A DNA stretch of 64,000 bases from DAIUFH01 sp036844705 (GTDB lineage: Bacteria > Bacillota > Clostridia > Tissierellales > Tissierellaceae). The notes under the pieces are model-generated. The model was not told where the DNA came from and made no database searches. It saw only the letters and a list, made by a program, of their open reading frames with translations. Position 1 is the first letter of the stretch. Every line of letters begins with the position of its first letter. A program made the translations under genes and the position numbers. The stretch lies in assembly GCA_036844705.1 (NCBI GenBank), contig DAIUFH010000002.1:1-64000 (forward strand). Direction: 5' to 3'. This document shows positions 54,417 through 63,957 of this stretch, piece after piece.

Positions 54417-55601
54417 ATGAAGAAATGGTTATTTACTTCTGAATCCGTAACAGAAGGTCATCCAGACAAAGTAAGTGATGCTATATCGGATTCTATACTT
54501 GATGCTATTTTGGAAAAAGATCCAGATGCTAGAGTAGCTTGTGAAACAATGGTAACTACGGGTCTTATATTGGTAGCAGGTGAAATTACTACAAATTGTT
54601 ATGTAGATATATCAAAGATTGCTAGAAAGACAGTAGAGGATATTGGATATGTTAGGGCTAAATATGGCTTTGATGCTGATACTTGTGCTGTTATAACATC
54701 TATCAAGGAACAATCACCAGATATAGCAATGGGAGTTGACAAAGCCCTAGAGCAAAAGGAAAATAGTGAAGATATTTTCGATAAAATAGGGGCAGGAGAC
54801 CAAGGAATGATGTTTGGATTTGCCTGCAATGAAACAAAGGAGCTAATGCCTTTGCCAATATCATTAGCACATAAAATGGCTAAGAAGCTTACAGAGGTCA
54901 GAAAGCAAGGAGTATTAGATTATTTGAGACCAGATGGGAAAACTCAGGTAACTATAGAATATCATGATGATAAACCGATAAGGATTGAAAATGTCGTTGT
55001 ATCAACACAGCATAGCCCGGATGTTGATTTAGAAACTATAAGAAAGGATATTATTAAACATGTTATCCTTGAAGTAGTACCAGGGGATATGTTGGATGAG
55101 GATACTAAGTATTATGTAAATCCAACTGGTAGATTTGTAATCGGTGGACCTATGGGTGATGCTGGTTTAACAGGTAGAAAAATAATTGTTGATACTTATG
55201 GTGGATATGCAAGACATGGTGGTGGAGCTTTCTCAGGAAAAGATCCAACAAAGGTAGACAGATCAGCATCATATGCAGCAAGATATGTAGCTAAAAATAT
55301 AGTTGCAGCTAAATTAGCAGATAAATGTGAGGTCGGCCTTGCTTATGCAATAGGTGTTGCTCGTCCATTATCTATATATGTAGATACTTTTGGAACAGGG
55401 AAGATTGAGGATGTAGAAATCAAAAAACTTGTTGAAAAACACTTTGATTTAAGACCAGCAGCTATAATTAGGGATTTAGACTTGAAAAAGCCAATATATA
55501 GACAGCTTTCTGCTTATGGACACTTTGGTAGAGAAGATCTTGGTGTCAACTGGGAAAAGACTGATAAAGCGGAAATTCTTAAAAAAGAAGCGGGAATATA
55601 G
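54417..55601 (+). CDS. metK: S-adenosylmethionine synthetase
   Basis: A 394-residue enzyme making SAM from methionine and [34 protein letters not shown] and [17 protein letters not shown] are the conserved blocks. RBS AGGAGG precedes the ATG. Controlled by the upstream SAM-I riboswitch, a product-feedback loop. Confidence 0.97.
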   Translation: MKKWLFTSESVTEGHPDKVSDAISDSILDAILEKDPDARVACETMVTTGLILVAGEITTNCYVDISKIARKTVEDIGYVRAKYGFDADTCAVITSIKEQSPDIAMGVDKALEQKENSEDIFDKIGAGDQGMMFGFACNETKELMPLPISLAHKMAKKLTEVRKQGVLDYLRPDGKTQVTIEYHDDKPIRIENVVVSTQHSPDVDLETIRKDIIKHVILEVVPGDMLDEDTKYYVNPTGRFVIGGPMGDAGLTGRKIIVDTYGGYARHGGGAFSGKDPTKVDRSASYAARYVAKNIVAAKLADKCEVGLAYAIGVARPLSIYVDTFGTGKIEDVEIKKLVEKHFDLRPAAIIRDLDLKKPIYRQLSAYGHFGREDLGVNWEKTDKAEILKKEAGI

Positions 55602-55673
55602 TTAAGAACTAAGAACTAAGAGTTAAGAAATAAGAGTTAAGAGCTAAGAGCTAAGAACTAAGAATTAAGCATT
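55602..55673. repeat. heptad array after metK
   Basis: About ten 7-mers of the AAGAACT / AAGAGTT / AAGAGCT type starting at the base after the stop codon. A reverse-oriented short array (CTTAGTTCTTAACTATTACC) recurs at 55815-55836. Confidence 0.85.
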
Positions 55674-55697
55674 ACCCGTGAGGATTTCGGGTCTTAT

Positions 55698-55735
55698 AAA
55701 AAGTAGATTATGAAAAATTAATCTACTTTTTTATT
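55698..55735 (+). terminator. terminator of metK
   Basis: A 13-bp perfect stem, AAAAAGTAGATTA / TAATCTACTTTTT, with an 8-nt loop and T tail. A smaller ACCCG / CGGGT hairpin at 55675-55693 lies just before it. Confidence 0.85.
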
Positions 55736-55860
55736 TTTTGAATAGTAAAAAACCAACTACAATTCTATATATAAAATTAGAAGGTAGTAGAAGTGCTTGA
55801 GGTTTTGGTTCTTACCTCTTAGTTCTTAACTATTACCTAAAAAAGAAAGGTGGTGAGAAA

Positions 55861-56082
55861 ATGGCTGTTGTAGGTAATAAAGAAAAGCTAACTCTTAAGT
55901 TGGAGTTAGATGCAGGAGTTGTGGATGGTAAGCAGAGAGTTCAATCAAAGATGTTGAACAATGTGAAGACTTCCGCTGAGGATGAGAATCTTCATGATGT
56001 TGCAGTGGTGCTTGCAGATCTACAAAACAAACCTCTATTGAAGGTAAAAAGAATAGAGGAAACATTATTGACAGAAGAGTAA
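55861..56082 (+). CDS. DUF1659 domain-containing protein
   Basis: A 73-residue protein of the DUF1659 family: KLTLKLELDAGVVDGKQRVQ and a VKTSAEDENLHDVAVVLADL stretch followed by a beta tail. RBS AAAGGTGGTG. It begins a micro-operon with DUF2922 and YvrJ-family genes, a trio that co-occurs in many Firmicutes with no established function. Confidence 0.85.
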   Translation: MAVVGNKEKLTLKLELDAGVVDGKQRVQSKMLNNVKTSAEDENLHDVAVVLADLQNKPLLKVKRIEETLLTEE

Positions 56083-56085
56083 AAT

Positions 56086-56230
56086 AAACAATTCACAATG
56101 CACAATTTACGATTCACAATTATAAAAGCAGGATAATACTATTGTGAAGTATTATGAGGAACCTAAGTTTGACCCTAGAGAATGACCCTAAAAATTGTGA
56201 GTTGTGAACTGAGAACTGTGAATTGAGTGA
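56086..56230. repeat. two facing heptad arrays
   Basis: ACAATTCACAATGCACAATTT (56088-56122) and ATTGTGAGTTGTGAACTGAGAAC (56193-56225) are 7-bp arrays in opposite orientation inside the DUF1659-DUF2922 spacer. Confidence 0.8.
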
Positions 56231-56244
56231 AAGGTGGTGAAATA

Positions 56245-56463
56245 ATGGACAAAGTTAAATTAGAGATGGATTTTTTAGATATAGCTAATAAGGTAACAAA
56301 AATTACCTTAGATGATCCTAGAGAAGATTTGTTGCCTACTGAAATACAAGAAGCAATGGACAGTATTATATCTAATGATGTATTTGCGTCCAAATATGGA
56401 GACCTTGTAGCAGTAGGAGGAGCTAGAGTAGTTACTACGACAGTAAATGAAATGGAGTTTTAA
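56245..56463 (+). CDS. DUF2922 domain-containing protein
   Basis: A 72-residue DUF2922 protein: LEMDFLDIANKVTKITLDDP, PTEIQEAMDSIISNDVF and a C-terminal VGGARVVTTTVNEMEF. AAAGGTGGTG lies before the ATG at 56245; the frame starts at 56227 upstream of the RBS. Second gene of the trio. Confidence 0.85.
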   Translation: MDKVKLEMDFLDIANKVTKITLDDPREDLLPTEIQEAMDSIISNDVFASKYGDLVAVGGARVVTTTVNEMEF

Positions 56464-56491
56464 TTATTGCTGATACAAGGAGGTGCTATTG

Positions 56492-56644
56492 ATGGAAGAG
56501 ATATACTCTAGTGTGGCTAATTTAGGCTTTCCAATAGTAATATCCATTTACCTTTTGGTAAGGATAGAAGGGAAGCTTAATGAACTAACTGAAAGTATAT
56601 CAGAATTATCAAAGGTTATAGCAGGCATAGAAAAAGCACAGTAA
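56492..56644 (+). CDS. YvrJ family protein, 50 aa
   Basis: A 50-residue single-helix membrane peptide, MEEIYSSVANLGFPIVISIY at its N terminus, then a polar helical tail LNELTESISELSKVIAG. This matches the YvrJ family (short N-terminal amphipathic part, one TM helix, coiled tail), which resembles holin-like BhlA peptides. AAGGAGGTG is 8 nt before the ATG. Third gene of the DUF1659/DUF2922 unit. Confidence 0.8.
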   Translation: MEEIYSSVANLGFPIVISIYLLVRIEGKLNELTESISELSKVIAGIEKAQ

Positions 56645-56652
56645 ATAATATC

Positions 56653-56697
56653 AATTCTACCATGCTATAGGAAACTATAGTATGGTAGAATTTTTTT
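56653..56697 (+). terminator. strong terminator after the YvrJ gene
   Basis: An 18-bp stem, AATTCTACCATGCTATAG / CTATAGTATGGTAGAATT (one G-T pair), GAAA loop, seven T. Confidence 0.9.
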
Positions 56698-56797
56698 GCC
56701 CATTATTTTGAAAGATTATGATTTAGCTAACATAGCCATGTTGTTTTCATGAGTATCCTAATATGGTATAATCTAGGTATTGAATGGAGGTTGCGGT

Positions 56798-59014
56798 GTG
56801 GTTATAGAAGGAGTAATAGAGGAAATAAAATTTAGAAATGAGAGTAATGGATACACTGTTGGGAGATTAAATACATCTGATGGAGATATAACTGTAGTAG
56901 GATATGCGGCTATCGTAAATGTAGATGAAACAGTATCTCTTGAGGGAGAATTTGTCTATCACAATAAATATGGTGAACAATTTAACTTTTCAAGTATCCA
57001 TATTATCGTTCCTTCAACATTAAAGGGAATAGAAAACTATCTTTCATCTGGTCTGATTCCCAATATTGGACCTAAAACCGCGAAGAAGATAGTAAATAGA
57101 TTTGGACTTGAATCTCTGGATATAATCCAATATCATCCTGATAAGCTAAAGGAAATAGAGGGGATAGGAGATAAAAAGCTCAAAAGAATAATAAAAGCTT
57201 ACGATGAACAAAGAGAGCTAAGGGATATAATGGTTTATCTACAGCAATATGATATTACGGTTAACAATGGAATCAAAATTTATAAAAGATATGGCAGTGA
57301 CACCATTAAAACAATAAATGAAAATCCATATAGACTTTCTGAGGACATATATGGAATTGGTTTCAAGACTGCAGACAATATAGCAAATAAAATGGGAATT
57401 AGTAACAACTCCCCATATAGAATTGAGGCTGGATTGAAATTTATAATTATGGAATTTGCAGGTGACGGTCATTGCTATGTTCCTAAAGAAGAGTTAATTC
57501 ATAAATCTTCCAAATTATTAAATGTAGATGTGGAGCTTTTAGAGGATAGTATAAGAGAATTGGCACTTAAGAATAGCTTTTATATTGTAAATAATGGCGA
57601 AGAAATAAATGTATATTATGCTCCTTATCATATAGCTGAAAACAATGTGGCTAAGAAGATTGTAGAGCTTTCACGTGTAGAATTTGATGAACTAACTGTA
57701 GATGCTGATAAAAAGATAAAGAAGTTTGAAGAGGATAACAATATTAATTTTGGAAACAAACAGAAGATGGCCATAAAAGAATCCTTAGAAAATGGTTTTT
57801 TAATAATAACCGGAGGACCTGGTACAGGTAAGACTACTACCATCAATGCTATTATAAATATATGTGAGGATTTAGAATTACAGGTAGTTTTGGCGGCTCC
57901 TACGGGAAGGGCAGCAAAGAGAATGACCGAAACTACTGGTAGGGAGGCTAAGACAATTCATAGGCTTCTTGAAATATCCTTTGTAGAGGAGAATTCTGGT
58001 TTTGATAGGGATGAAGATAATCCGATTGAGGCGGATATAATCATAATAGATGAGGCTTCAATGATAGATATACTTTTAATGAATAGTCTTGTTAAAGCTA
58101 TAAATCCAGGGACTAAAGTTATTCTTGTAGGGGATATTGACCAGCTTCCATCAGTAGGTCCTGGAAATGTGTTAAAGGATATTATAAACTCAGGTGCAAT
58201 AAAGGTAATTATGTTAGATGAAATATTTAGACAGGCTGAGGAAAGTATGATAATTGTCAATGCCCATAGAGTTAATCATGGGGACAATCCAATACTTAAT
58301 GAGAAGGACAAGGATTTCTTCTTTATTAGAGCTAAGAATCCAAATGAAATAGTGAAGACCTTAATTGACTTAAACAAGGATAGGCTGCCTGGATTTTATA
58401 ATGTAGATCCTGTACAAGATATTCAGATACTTACTCCTATGAAAAAAGGAGAAGTAGGTATATACTCTCTAAATAAACATATTCAGAATGCGCTAAATCC
58501 TAAATCGTCATATAAGGATGAAAAGCAGGTAGGAGAAGAAATCTTCCGAGTTGGCGATAAAGTAATGCAGATAAAAAACAACTATAATCTTGAATGGAAA
58601 ATACTTAAGGACGGAATTGAAGAGGATAGCGGAGAGGGTATATTTAATGGTGACTTTGGCTATATAACTGATATCGATGAGGAAGAAAGCATCTTAAAAG
58701 TGATTTTTGATGAGGAAAAAGTCGTAGAATATGACTTTAAACAACTGGATGAGTTAAAGCTAGCATATGCGACAACTGTCCATAAAGCGCAGGGAAGTGA
58801 ATTTCCAGTGGTAATTATGCCTGTATCAACAGGTCCACCTATGCTCTTAACTAGAAATCTTTTTTATACAGCTATTACACGTGCAAGAAAGCTAGTAGTA
58901 TTAGTAGGAGACCAAAGATATATAGATATGATGGTCAGGAACAATATCATAGCAAAACGATATTCTTCACTGGATAGAAAAATAAAGGAATACCTGAATG
59001 TATTTTTTAACTAA
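56798..59014 (+). CDS. recD2: RecD2-type ATP-dependent DNA helicase
   Basis: A 738-residue SF1B 5'-3' helicase. The N-terminal RecD2 domain has an OB-like start (GVIEEIKFRNESNGYTVGRL) and helix-hairpin-helix motifs (IPNIGPKTAKKIV, IEGIGDKKLKRI). The motor has Walker A ITGGPGTGKTTTINA, Walker B DIIIIDEASMIDI, and C-terminal TVHKAQGSEFPVVI and YTAITRARKLVVLVG. It acts in DNA repair without RecBC. GGAGG lies 7 nt before the GTG at 56798; the frame opens at 56780. TATAAT at 56767-56772 is a likely -10. Confidence 0.93.
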   Translation: MVIEGVIEEIKFRNESNGYTVGRLNTSDGDITVVGYAAIVNVDETVSLEGEFVYHNKYGEQFNFSSIHIIVPSTLKGIENYLSSGLIPNIGPKTAKKIVNRFGLESLDIIQYHPDKLKEIEGIGDKKLKRIIKAYDEQRELRDIMVYLQQYDITVNNGIKIYKRYGSDTIKTINENPYRLSEDIYGIGFKTADNIANKMGISNNSPYRIEAGLKFIIMEFAGDGHCYVPKEELIHKSSKLLNVDVELLEDSIRELALKNSFYIVNNGEEINVYYAPYHIAENNVAKKIVELSRVEFDELTVDADKKIKKFEEDNNINFGNKQKMAIKESLENGFLIITGGPGTGKTTTINAIINICEDLELQVVLAAPTGRAAKRMTETTGREAKTIHRLLEISFVEENSGFDRDEDNPIEADIIIIDEASMIDILLMNSLVKAINPGTKVILVGDIDQLPSVGPGNVLKDIINSGAIKVIMLDEIFRQAEESMIIVNAHRVNHGDNPILNEKDKDFFFIRAKNPNEIVKTLIDLNKDRLPGFYNVDPVQDIQILTPMKKGEVGIYSLNKHIQNALNPKSSYKDEKQVGEEIFRVGDKVMQIKNNYNLEWKILKDGIEEDSGEGIFNGDFGYITDIDEEESILKVIFDEEKVVEYDFKQLDELKLAYATTVHKAQGSEFPVVIMPVSTGPPMLLTRNLFYTAITRARKLVVLVGDQRYIDMMVRNNIIAKRYSSLDRKIKEYLNVFFN

Positions 59015-59025
59015 GGTGTGGTATT

Positions 59026-59673
59026 ATGGGTATAAAAAATTTGTTGTTTCCTACTAGAAATCTCTGCTATTTTTGTAGGGAAAGAAGCTTAGATATAGAA
59101 GGTAGGATTTGTAATGATTGTAGGGAAAAATTAGTATTTGTAAATAAAGAAATTGAAATTGAATCAAAATATATTTCTAGAACTATATACTGTTTGATTT
59201 ATAATAAATATTTAAAGGAATTAATCCACAATTTTAAGTTCAATGGCAAAAGTTATCTTTATAAGCCTTTTGCGGAAATTATGATGCAACCAATACTTGA
59301 AAAGGGGTTTGATAAGGCAGACCTTATCATCTTTATCCCTATTCATAGGCGCAAGGAAGCCATTAGAGGATATAACCAGTCGGAACTATTAGCAGGTTAT
59401 ATATCAAAAAAATTAGAAAAGCCATTGAGCCAAGGGAATTTGACAAAAACTAAGTGGACTAGAGAACAAAATACTTTGGATAGAGTAGAGCGTATTAAAA
59501 ACTTAAGGGAATCTTTTTCACTTAAAAATGCCAATGAAATTTATGGAAAAAGAATATTGCTTATTGATGATATCATAACCACCGGTTCTACCTTTGATGA
59601 GTGTGCTAAAACATTAACTAGAAGTGGGGCAAAAGAAATAAATTGCTTAGCATTAACATCTGGCAGGATTTAA
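59026..59673 (+). CDS. comF: ComF family protein (amidophosphoribosyltransferase-like)
   Basis: A 215-residue ComF protein: an N-terminal zinc ribbon, CYFCRERSLDIEGRICNDC, then a phosphoribosyltransferase fold with the PRPP-loop motif ILLIDDIITTGSTFDECA. Homologues act in DNA uptake, moving incoming single strands with ComFA, which is not encoded here. It follows recD2 by 11 bp, so the two DNA-handling proteins are probably cotranscribed. Confidence 0.9.
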   Translation: MGIKNLLFPTRNLCYFCRERSLDIEGRICNDCREKLVFVNKEIEIESKYISRTIYCLIYNKYLKELIHNFKFNGKSYLYKPFAEIMMQPILEKGFDKADLIIFIPIHRRKEAIRGYNQSELLAGYISKKLEKPLSQGNLTKTKWTREQNTLDRVERIKNLRESFSLKNANEIYGKRILLIDDIITTGSTFDECAKTLTRSGAKEINCLALTSGRI

Positions 59674-59679
59674 CGATAT

Positions 59680-60582
59680 CTAAAAATATTTTTTTATAAA
59701 ACTTTTGTCCATATTTACTTCAAATTTATATTTTTTTAAAAAGTTATGAGTAGCATTAATTTCTCCCCCTAGAATTATAATTATACTGCTTAGATACAGC
59801 CATACTAGTAGCACAATTACACCGCCTATACTTCCGTAGGTCGTAGAATATTTTCCAAAATGTTTTACATAAAAGGAAAAGGCAAGAGAAATAAAAATCC
59901 AGCCTACAGTAGAGAAAATACTACCTGGCAATGTGTCTATTAAATCTAGACTACATTTTTTCTTAGCACAGGGACTAAATTTATAAAGTAGGGCAAAGAT
60001 TATAATCATAGAAATTACGGGAATTAAAAATCGCAGATTCTTCCATACGTCTAAAAATATCCTTTCATAACCTAGATATTCAAATATCTTTCTACCTATT
60101 ACTTCCCCAAAAACCAATGTTGTAAATACTACAATCAGTAGAATAATTAATGCTATTGTAAATAATACTGAAAGAAGTCGCAATACTATAAACGAACGAG
60201 TTTCTTCATAATCATATGCCCTATTTATTGCTTTTACTGTAGAATTGACTCCTGTAGATGCTGCCCATATACCTGTAAGTGCTGCAATGGACAATAACCC
60301 TTGACTACTACTGATCACTATATCATCTATAAATGTATTTATGATGCTCTGTACATCTGAAGGGAGATATTTTATTAGGTCGTTTACAACATCTACCCTA
60401 ACCAATGGTGTATAACTTATAATGTTCAATAATAAAATTATGAATGGAAAGATGGATAATATAAGAGAATAAGCCAGTTGGGACCCAACAGCAAATACGG
60501 CATCCTCATCAATTCGATACAAAAGTTGATCTATGAATATAAATGGCTTGTATTTTAGAAGTTTATACATACGTTTCTTCAT
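59680..60582 (-). CDS. YihY/BrkB family membrane protein
   Basis: A 300-residue polytopic protein with about six hydrophobic segments. VGSQLAYSLILSIFPFIILL, GIWAASTGVNSTVKAINRAYD and YGSIGGVIVLLVWLYLSSIIIILGGEINA are the conserved YihY/BrkB motifs. The family was once wrongly called RNase BN; the function is not settled. It ends 6 bp from comF, tail to tail, with no strong hairpin between them. Confidence 0.9.
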   Translation of the reverse strand: MKKRMYKLLKYKPFIFIDQLLYRIDEDAVFAVGSQLAYSLILSIFPFIILLLNIISYTPLVRVDVVNDLIKYLPSDVQSIINTFIDDIVISSSQGLLSIAALTGIWAASTGVNSTVKAINRAYDYEETRSFIVLRLLSVLFTIALIILLIVVFTTLVFGEVIGRKIFEYLGYERIFLDVWKNLRFLIPVISMIIIFALLYKFSPCAKKKCSLDLIDTLPGSIFSTVGWIFISLAFSFYVKHFGKYSTTYGSIGGVIVLLVWLYLSSIIIILGGEINATHNFLKKYKFEVNMDKSFIKKYF

Positions 60583-60627
60583 TATCTCACCCCTAATTTC
60601 ATTTTATGAATATTATACCCATTTAAT

Positions 60628-60652
60628 CAATTCACAGTTCACAGTTCATATT
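60628..60652. repeat. short heptad array
   Basis: CAATTCACAGTTCACAGTTCATA, ATTGTGA-type 7-mers in reverse orientation, upstream of the BrkB gene. Confidence 0.65.
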
Positions 60653-60688
60653 CTTCCAATGAAATTACTCTAAACTAACCAAAAACAT

Positions 60689-60719
60689 AAGCGTCACCTA
60701 CTGGACAAGGGCAACGCTT
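60689..60719 (-). terminator. possible terminator of the carboxymuconolactone-decarboxylase-like gene
   Basis: On the minus strand AAAGCGTTGCCC..GGTGACGCTT is followed by ATGTTTTTGG. Stem of 6-8 bp. Confidence 0.45.
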
Positions 60720-60757
60720 TGTTTTTAGACGTTCTTCTATTGCGATGATGTGTTGAC

Positions 60758-61174
60758 TCAAATTTGGCAGCTTGGAGCTAAGTTCAGCAAGGCACCAAAT
60801 CTTTGACAAGCCGTTATAAAACAAATAAGCGCCAAAAGCTCCGAAATCTCGCTGTCTGTAAATACCTCTTTTAGTGCACTGAATTCTTCGTTACTCAGAT
60901 GTGTTTTTTCGCTAGAGATATTTGCGAGATGGGTAGCCATTTGTGTCTGTGAATCCATTATGGATTTGGACGGAGATCCCTTGGACTTACAGTATTCACA
61001 TCCGTTATTAAAAGCCAGAGTACGCCGAACTTCCTCTTTTAATTCTGCACAAAATGTTTTGCTGGAAAAAATACAATCTTCCAGAGAAACCCATTTCTCC
61101 AATATGTCTTTGTTATGTCCTAATAGTTGTTGAAATGGTGTAAAGCCGTTTTTTGAGAAAGAAATCATTTCCAT
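60758..61174 (-). CDS. carboxymuconolactone decarboxylase / AhpD-like family protein
   Basis: A 138-residue all-helical protein of the AhpD/CMD superfamily. The redox CxxC is in NNGCEYCKSKG, preceded by a helix KEEVRRTLAFN, and a His-rich helix follows. It may reduce peroxides or thiols. AAGGAGG lies directly upstream of the ATG at 61174; the longer frame to 61249 has no RBS. Composition is less AT-rich than the neighbourhood, so it may be acquired. Divergent from a Lrp-type regulator. Confidence 0.75.
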   Translation of the reverse strand: MEMISFSKNGFTPFQQLLGHNKDILEKWVSLEDCIFSSKTFCAELKEEVRRTLAFNNGCEYCKSKGSPSKSIMDSQTQMATHLANISSEKTHLSNEEFSALKEVFTDSEISELLALICFITACQRFGALLNLAPSCQI

Positions 61175-61312
61175 ATTTACCTCCTTAAAATAATGTGTTA
61201 CTGTTGACAAAACAATTATAGCAGGAATATAATTAAAATTGTATTTCATATGATATGGTATTATTGTTTTCGCTTTGTTATTAATATATATTTTTTAGGA
61301 AAGGTGTGTTAA

Positions 61313-61756
61313 ATGAAAATAGATGAAATAGATGAAAGAATTTTGCATGAGTTGCAAACAGATAGCCGTATTTCCATAAGAGAGTTGTCGAAACGAGTAA
61401 ATCTTTCACCCCCTTCCGTTACAGAGAGAGTGAGAAGACTTGAAGACAATAATATTATTGAGGGATATACTATTCGTTTAAACAAAAAGAGACTTGGCCT
61501 AGAAATCGACTGTATCATTGAAGTTACAATGAGAGAGGGGCAATACGAGAAATTTAAAAGTTTTATTAAGGATTGCAAGTATAGTGAATGGTGCTACAGA
61601 ATTGCTGGTGCTGCGTGCTTTATTGTCAAATTGTCGGTTCCTACTTTAGAGGATATTGAACAGTTCATAAATGCCGTATCCGCTTATGCTTTAACTGATA
61701 CATCCATCGTTTTTTCAAAAGTGGAAGTTAATGAAAGTATAGATAAGTTCTTATAA
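61313..61756 (+). CDS. Lrp/AsnC family transcriptional regulator
   Basis: A 147-residue Lrp-type protein: an N-terminal winged helix (DEIDERILHELQTDSRISIR, LSPPSVTERVRRLEDNNII) and a C-terminal RAM ligand domain. It has AGGAAAGGTG before the ATG. It is divergent from the AhpD-like gene with a 138-bp shared region, so that gene is its probable target. The effector is likely an amino acid but cannot be named. Confidence 0.9.
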   Translation: MKIDEIDERILHELQTDSRISIRELSKRVNLSPPSVTERVRRLEDNNIIEGYTIRLNKKRLGLEIDCIIEVTMREGQYEKFKSFIKDCKYSEWCYRIAGAACFIVKLSVPTLEDIEQFINAVSAYALTDTSIVFSKVEVNESIDKFL

Positions 61757-61799
61757 ATTGTTCTCATATTTGTAGTTATGTGTGGTTAATAAAATTACA

Positions 61800-61946
61800 A
61801 AACCCGAGATTTTTCGCTTTGCTCATATAGGCATGAAGCCAAAATCGTATTTCTGATTTTGTGCATATCAGTTAGTTTGTTCACTTAATGACTGCATGTG
61901 TTATCCTGAGATGGACAATATAATTGCCCACGAAAGATCTCGGGTT
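61800..61946. repeat. hairpin element copy with near-perfect arms
   Basis: AACCCGAGATTTTTCG (61801-61816) and CGAAAGATCTCGGGTT (61931-61946) pair at 15 of 16 positions around a 114-bp centre that retains ATCCTGAGATGGAC. It fills the spacer between the Lrp and S9 peptidase genes; no other feature is seen there. Confidence 0.8.
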
Positions 61947-61962
61947 AATTGATTTTTAAATT

Positions 61963-63957
61963 TTAATTGTTCTTCAGATACCTATCAAACCATTTTGTTA
62001 TCTCTTCCAATCTCTTTATTCTATTCTTTGGCTTACCTGATCTTGAAAGCTCATGATTTTCTTCCTTAAAGGCTACAAGTTTAGAATCTACTCCATGATA
62101 TTTTAGAGCTGTAAACATTTGTAATCCTTCTGGAATCCAGCATCTATAATCTTGCTCTGAATGGATGAATAGTGTAGGAGTTGTTACTCTATCGGCATAT
62201 TTAAGTGGTGAATGATACCACACTTTTTCGATATCACTCCAAGGGGTTGCAGCCACCTGATCATTTGCAAAGTAATATCCTATATCACTAGTTCCAAAGA
62301 AGGAAGTCCAATTAGATATACTTCTTTGAGAAGCAGCTGCTTTAAATCTTGTGGTGTGACCAATGATCCAATTTGTCATGAATCCACCATAGGAACCACC
62401 GGTTACGCCTAATCTGTCCTTATCTATATCAGGGTAATTGATAAGAACCATATCAGTAAAATCCATTATATCATCATAATCAATAGTACCATATTTGCCT
62501 CTAATATCCGAAAATTCGTTTCCATATCCATCGCTTCCTCTAGGATTGCAGAAGAACACAAAATATCCTTCATTTGACCAATACTGCATTTCATGATAAA
62601 AAACTTCTCCATATACTGTCTTAGGCCCTCCATGTATAACTAGAATTCCAGGATAATTTTTACCCTCAATATAATCTACAGGTTTCAATACCCATCCATC
62701 AATTTGTATATCATTATCAGTAGTTAGGACTAATCTTTCCGGTTCAGATAATTTCTTTTCATTTCCAACCCAGTCATTAAAATGTGTCAGCTGTTCTTCA
62801 GGATTAGAAAGGGAATAAATTTCCTGAAGCTTTAGTCCCTTTAAGCCTATGAAATAAGTTTTATTACCATGCACATCAAAACCGTCTATGGAATCATTTG
62901 AAAGAGTAAGTTTTTCCATATTACCATTTATATCGATTCTATTTATATATGAACTGAATCCCTCTGTAGTTATAAAATAAAGATAGTCTCCTTCTACTTT
63001 CAAAGATTGTGAGTCACCATATCTGCAATCAGAACCAACAGAGTCATATAATCCTGCATCAAATTCAGATATTTTAATTACCTTTTCCCCATCAATATCT
63101 GTTTTGTAGATATTAGGATTTTCATTCACTCCATAATTAATCATGTTGCTGCCAATGAACACAATATCATTACCTAAAAAGTCACAATAATCATAGTTAA
63201 AGTCAGAGTATGGGGAGATTTTTTCCATTTTTTTATCTTTTACGCTGAATATATTCAGTTCAGTACATGTGCTCATTTTATCTATAAAGGATGAAGTGAT
63301 AAATACAACCAAAGATTTATCTTTATTTAGCGAATAACTTTCGACATTAGTAAATTCATCTGTTATGGGATAAATTGATTTTTCTTTAACGTTGAATAAA
63401 TACATTCTGTTTCTCTTCTTGTTTGTATAGCTATCTCCATTAGACCAGAAAGGTATTTCATCAATGACTTTGTATGCCTTTTCCTCCTTGATTTTACTCA
63501 AAGTATTCTCTTTTTCTTCATCAGAAAGGTTAGAAAAGTTTCTAAAGATAGGCTCATATTCTGCTGTCAAAATATATGTATTTTTGTCTAGAATTTTTAT
63601 ACTTGTAATATTAAGTGGGATTTCCATAGATTTGTTGGCTTCTCCACCATTTATATTTATTTCATAAAAGGTAGTCAAAGGTTCCCCTTTTTCTTTTCTC
63701 TCTCTATCCTTTTTATTTCTAATTGCTGGAAACAGCAAAGTAGTTTCATCTTTCCATATAAAGGATCGTTCCTCATCTAAGCTACTTATCTTTTTTGGAT
63801 TATTTTCTGAATCCAGAATATATATATTAGATAGGTACTTATTGTTTTCTAAATCAGCTTGATGCATTATAAAGCCACAATTATTCCCCTCCGGTGAAAA
63901 ACAAATTGATGATAAAAATTTATACTTTGTAAAATCATCTAGTTTCAACTTTTCCAC
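61963..63957 (-). CDS. S9 family prolyl-oligopeptidase-type serine peptidase
   Basis: A 664-residue cytosolic peptidase: an N-terminal beta-propeller-like part (about 1-390) and a C-terminal alpha/beta hydrolase. The catalytic triad is visible as GGSYGGFMTNW (Ser), HSEQDYRCW (Asp) and EENHELSR (His), with the HGGP oxyanion segment IHGGPKTVYGE. This is typical of acylaminoacyl-peptidases and of small-peptide degradation in amino-acid fermenters. Start GTG at 63957 with GGGGGG 6 nt upstream. No signal peptide. Confidence 0.92.
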   Translation of the reverse strand: MEKLKLDDFTKYKFLSSICFSPEGNNCGFIMHQADLENNKYLSNIYILDSENNPKKISSLDEERSFIWKDETTLLFPAIRNKKDRERKEKGEPLTTFYEININGGEANKSMEIPLNITSIKILDKNTYILTAEYEPIFRNFSNLSDEEKENTLSKIKEEKAYKVIDEIPFWSNGDSYTNKKRNRMYLFNVKEKSIYPITDEFTNVESYSLNKDKSLVVFITSSFIDKMSTCTELNIFSVKDKKMEKISPYSDFNYDYCDFLGNDIVFIGSNMINYGVNENPNIYKTDIDGEKVIKISEFDAGLYDSVGSDCRYGDSQSLKVEGDYLYFITTEGFSSYINRIDINGNMEKLTLSNDSIDGFDVHGNKTYFIGLKGLKLQEIYSLSNPEEQLTHFNDWVGNEKKLSEPERLVLTTDNDIQIDGWVLKPVDYIEGKNYPGILVIHGGPKTVYGEVFYHEMQYWSNEGYFVFFCNPRGSDGYGNEFSDIRGKYGTIDYDDIMDFTDMVLINYPDIDKDRLGVTGGSYGGFMTNWIIGHTTRFKAAASQRSISNWTSFFGTSDIGYYFANDQVAATPWSDIEKVWYHSPLKYADRVTTPTLFIHSEQDYRCWIPEGLQMFTALKYHGVDSKLVAFKEENHELSRSGKPKNRIKRLEEITKWFDRYLKNN

